Source: Knoellia sp. Soil729
Lineage (GTDB): Bacteria > Actinomycetota > Actinomycetes > Actinomycetales > Dermatophilaceae
DNA: 64,000 bases
Direction of reading: 5' to 3'
Assembly (NCBI RefSeq): GCF_001427985.1
Contig: NZ_LMSA01000002.1
Location: forward strand, 277,550-341,549
Every line of letters starts with the position of its first letter. Position 1 is the stretch's first letter. Below are positions 61,045 to 64,000 of the stretch, in pieces. Below the pieces are notes generated by a model. The model saw nothing but the letters and a program-made list of their open reading frames with translations. It was not told the origin of the DNA and did no database searches. Position numbers and translations under genes: made by a program.

Positions 61045-61587
61045 TCAGGTCGTGCCAGTGGTTTCGGGGCCGGGCCAGTGCTTGTCGGGCTGCGGCACCG
61101 GGCGACCGGGCTGCTCGCCGCCCCGCGACTCGAGGTAGTTGTCCTTCGGGACCATGACCTTGCGTCGGAAGATGCAGACGACCTTGCCGTCCTGGTTGTA
61201 GCCGATCGTCTCGACGTGGACGACGCCACGGTCGTCCTTGGACGTGGACTCCCACTTGTCGAGGACGCGGGTCTCGCCGTAGAGGGTGTCGCCGTGGAAC
61301 GTCGGGGCGACGTGGCGCAGGGACTCGATCTCGAGGTTGGCGATCGCCTTGCCGGAGATGTCGGGCACCGACATGCCGAGCAGGATCGAGTAGACGTAGT
61401 TGCCCACGACGACGTTCTTGCCGAACTGCGTCGTCTCCGACGCGTAGTTGGTGTCGAGGTGGAGCGGGTGGTGGTTCATGGTCAACAGGCAGAACATGTG
61501 GTCGTCGAACTCGGTGACCGTCTTGCCGGGCCAGTGCTTGTAGGTCGCTCCGACCTCGAACTCTTCATAGCTGCGTCCGAACTGCAT
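61045..61587 (-). CDS. MaoC-like (R)-specific enoyl-CoA hydratase/dehydratase
   Basis: 180 aa hot-dog fold. Hydratase motif region TMNHHPLHLDTNYAS (the Asp/His catalytic pair), GNYVYSILLGMSVPDISGKA, and HVAPTFHGDTLYGETRVL, which closely match actinobacterial MaoC dehydratases. Acts on an acyl-CoA or related thioester; substrate unknown. ATG 61587 has AAGGA 8-9 nt upstream; ATG 61596 is also possible. Confidence 0.87.
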   Translation of the reverse strand: MQFGRSYEEFEVGATYKHWPGKTVTEFDDHMFCLLTMNHHPLHLDTNYASETTQFGKNVVVGNYVYSILLGMSVPDISGKAIANLEIESLRHVAPTFHGDTLYGETRVLDKWESTSKDDRGVVHVETIGYNQDGKVVCIFRRKVMVPKDNYLESRGGEQPGRPVPQPDKHWPGPETTGTT

Positions 61588-61687
61588 GCCGCCCATCCTT
61601 GCGTGCCCCTCGCGTCGACACATCACGTATGCCGCGTGCGTTCCCTCACAGCCCTCCCGCCCGCGCCTACCCTCTCCGGGCTCCCCC

Positions 61688-61741
61688 ATGACGCGGAAAT
61701 CGGTGATCGTCCCGGTTGCAACCGGGCACATCCCCGATTTC
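61688..61741. repeat. Palindromic repeat, copy 1 (left flank of DUF559 gene)
   Basis: Begins ATGACGCGGAAATCGG; arms 61696-61703 and 61734-61741 pair, with a perfect inner palindrome at 61711-61726 (CCCGGTTGCAACCGGG). It is the same element as copy 2 in inverse orientation, and lies 9 nt after the DUF559 stop, where it can also terminate transcription. Confidence 0.85.
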
Positions 61742-61750
61742 GGGTCAGCC

Positions 61751-62653
61751 TCAGGCCGCCAGGGCGCGTCGGAGCATGGCCGCCGCCCGATCCGGCTTGG
61801 CGAGGTCGGCCCACGTGAGTCGCACGATGGCGTAGCCCAGCGCCCTCAGCCTGTCCTCGCGTCGCTTCTCAGCAGCCAGTGCCCCATGCCCCTGTGCCCC
61901 GGCGTACTTGTTCAGGCCGTCGAACTCCACCACGACGCGACCCTCCACGAGGAAGTCCACCTTGGCCACGAAGTCGTCGTTGTCGTCGCAGATGATGACC
62001 TGGCTGCGCCACTGGTGGCCGAGGTCATGGAGCAGCAGACGAGTGCGGGTCTCCCCCGGGGAGTCGCTGCGGGCATCGGCCAGCTCGAGGAGGCGTTGTC
62101 CGAGCGCCTTGCGGGTGTGTGGCACGAGCAGAGCGACGGCTGCCTCGACCCGCTCCAGGGTGCATTTCTTTGTGCGCAACGCAGCGTCGAGAGGCAGGAG
62201 GGCCGCCTCCAGGCCGGACCGGAGCAGAACCTGAACGATGGCATGCTCGAGTGAAACGCATCTCACGCCGTCCACATCAGTGTCAGGGAGGCGGCCCGGC
62301 GCGGTGCGCAGCCCAGCGGAGAGTCGCACTCGACCCACCTTGCCCTGCAGGTCCACCACGTCCAGGCGGACACCGTGCAGGGGCAGATGCCGCAGGGCGA
62401 GAGCTGCCTGGTGTGTCGCGACGTCCTCGCGTCGCGTCCGCGCCACGGCCATGGTCCGCAGTCTCAGGCACTCCTCGTGCTCAGCGGTCGCCCACGCGGT
62501 GCCCAGGACGTAGGCGCCTCGCCGAACCCGGACGATGTCTCCGGCCCGGACCAACGCCCGCAGCTCGGTGTCCTCGACATCCACGCCGCGGGCATCGTGG
62601 GTGCTGAAGACGCCGCCCTGGGACGTGGCGATGGCGAGCAGGCGGGCGTTCAT
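61751..62653 (-). CDS. AbiEi-like winged helix plus DUF559 (Vsr/endonuclease fold) protein
   Basis: 300 aa. N-terminal winged-helix segment [37 protein letters not shown] as in AbiEi-type proteins. C-terminal DUF559 nuclease-like domain: [57 protein letters not shown]559 belongs to the Vsr-like nuclease fold and includes mobile-element proteins; biological role here is unknown. Flanked by two inverted palindromic repeats. Start ATG 62653 is the most likely; ATG 62662 is possible. Confidence 0.85.
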   Translation of the reverse strand: MNARLLAIATSQGGVFSTHDARGVDVEDTELRALVRAGDIVRVRRGAYVLGTAWATAEHEECLRLRTMAVARTRREDVATHQAALALRHLPLHGVRLDVVDLQGKVGRVRLSAGLRTAPGRLPDTDVDGVRCVSLEHAIVQVLLRSGLEAALLPLDAALRTKKCTLERVEAAVALLVPHTRKALGQRLLELADARSDSPGETRTRLLLHDLGHQWRSQVIICDDNDDFVAKVDFLVEGRVVVEFDGLNKYAGAQGHGALAAEKRREDRLRALGYAIVRLTWADLAKPDRAAAMLRRALAA

Positions 62654-62720
62654 CCCACCCATGGTGGCCGACATCGCTCGCGTGGCTCCGCGGTCATCCA
62701 CAGGCCATGGTCCGAGCCAG

Positions 62721-62774
62721 GAATTCGGAGATGTGCCCTGTTGCAACCGGGCACATCTCCGATTTCCGCGTCAT
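62721..62774. repeat. Palindromic repeat, copy 2 (right flank of DUF559 gene)
   Basis: Arms 62721-62738 and 62749-62766 pair at 17 of 18 positions around TGTTGCAACC; the unit ends CCGCGTCAT at 62774. It is the inverse of copy 1. A further CGCGTCAT occurs at 62800-62807 just before the glpK -10 box. Lies between the DUF559 start and glpK. Confidence 0.85.
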
Positions 62775-62806
62775 CGGGGCATCGGGGGGTGGCGGGTGAC
62801 GCGTCA

Positions 62807-62812
62807 TAGGGT
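62807..62812 (+). promoter_or_regulatory. -10 box of leaderless glpK transcript
   Basis: TAGGGT 7 nt before the glpK ATG, without a ribosome site between. Confidence 0.5.
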
Positions 62813-62819
62813 GACCGGC

Positions 62820-64000
<1,181 letters not shown>

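Noticed and set aside
61688-62774. Classical insertion sequence
   Set aside because: No transposase motif is present and the repeats are palindromic rather than simple terminal inverted repeats; reported instead as a candidate nuclease-linked unit.

Overview
The window is a gene-dense, very GC-rich stretch of an actinobacterial chromosome. Evidence for this is the frequent GTG starts, TANNNT -10 boxes set 6-7 nt before start codons, tRNAs without an encoded CCA, and actinobacterium-specific families (WhiB7, mycoredoxin, AdnAB, UPF0182, DUF3107, PPA1309, UvrD2). Gene order from UPF0182 to RhlE/ParA parallels the mycobacterial region that holds whiB7, uvrD2, nudC, adnAB, moeZ and rhlE. My best guess is an Intrasporangiaceae-like member of the Micrococcales; that is inference, because no rRNA is present. 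No phage, insertion sequence or CRISPR array is seen.

Layout: 1-5910 is an oligopeptide ABC transporter operon on the minus strand (oppA-B-C-D-F; oppF runs off the left edge). 6106-12451 holds hisN, a paired active/inactive M16 peptidase, NDH-2, initiator tRNA-Met and a FUSC membrane protein. 12486-23797 is conserved actinobacterial core: UPF0182, PPA1309, a Lon-like PDZ protease, MoaE, a Zincin_2 protein, a Nudix protein, a YgjP-type peptidase, a zinc-ribbon mini-protein, an E1-like protein, an AarF kinase and an HhH-GPD protein. 23852-24854 is a WhiB7 locus with a small downstream ORF, a leader ORF, an intrinsic terminator and a promoter carrying the AT-rich WhiB7 box. 24923-43794 holds DNA repair and redox genes (UvrD2, mycoredoxin, NudC, AdnB, AdnA), MoeZ, a TetR regulator, DUF3107, a GlsB-like protein, a ferritin-like protein, RhlE, an alcohol dehydrogenase and a ParA protein.

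44367-56203 is a complete selenium system next to its client: selB, selA, tRNA-Sec, selD, a frameshifted rhodanese gene, then fdhA-fdhB-nrfD and an OFA-type MFS transporter. fdhA is read through an in-frame TGA (selenocysteine) followed by a SECIS-like hairpin. Nearby purU (57224) releases formate from formyl-THF, so formate production, oxidation and possibly transport cluster together.

56237-64000 holds a Cas4-like Fe-S nuclease, PurU, a PHP phosphoesterase, a SigE-family sigma factor with a probable membrane anti-sigma partner, a VOC protein, a MaoC-like dehydratase, a DUF559/AbiEi-like nuclease bracketed by two inverted copies of a palindromic repeat, and the start of glpK.

Signals beyond gene calls: the octamer CGGCATAC is strongly over-represented in both orientations and in all frames; about fourteen genes look leaderless; large hairpins sit between convergent genes; and the DUF559 gene plus its palindromes looks like a small mobile unit.
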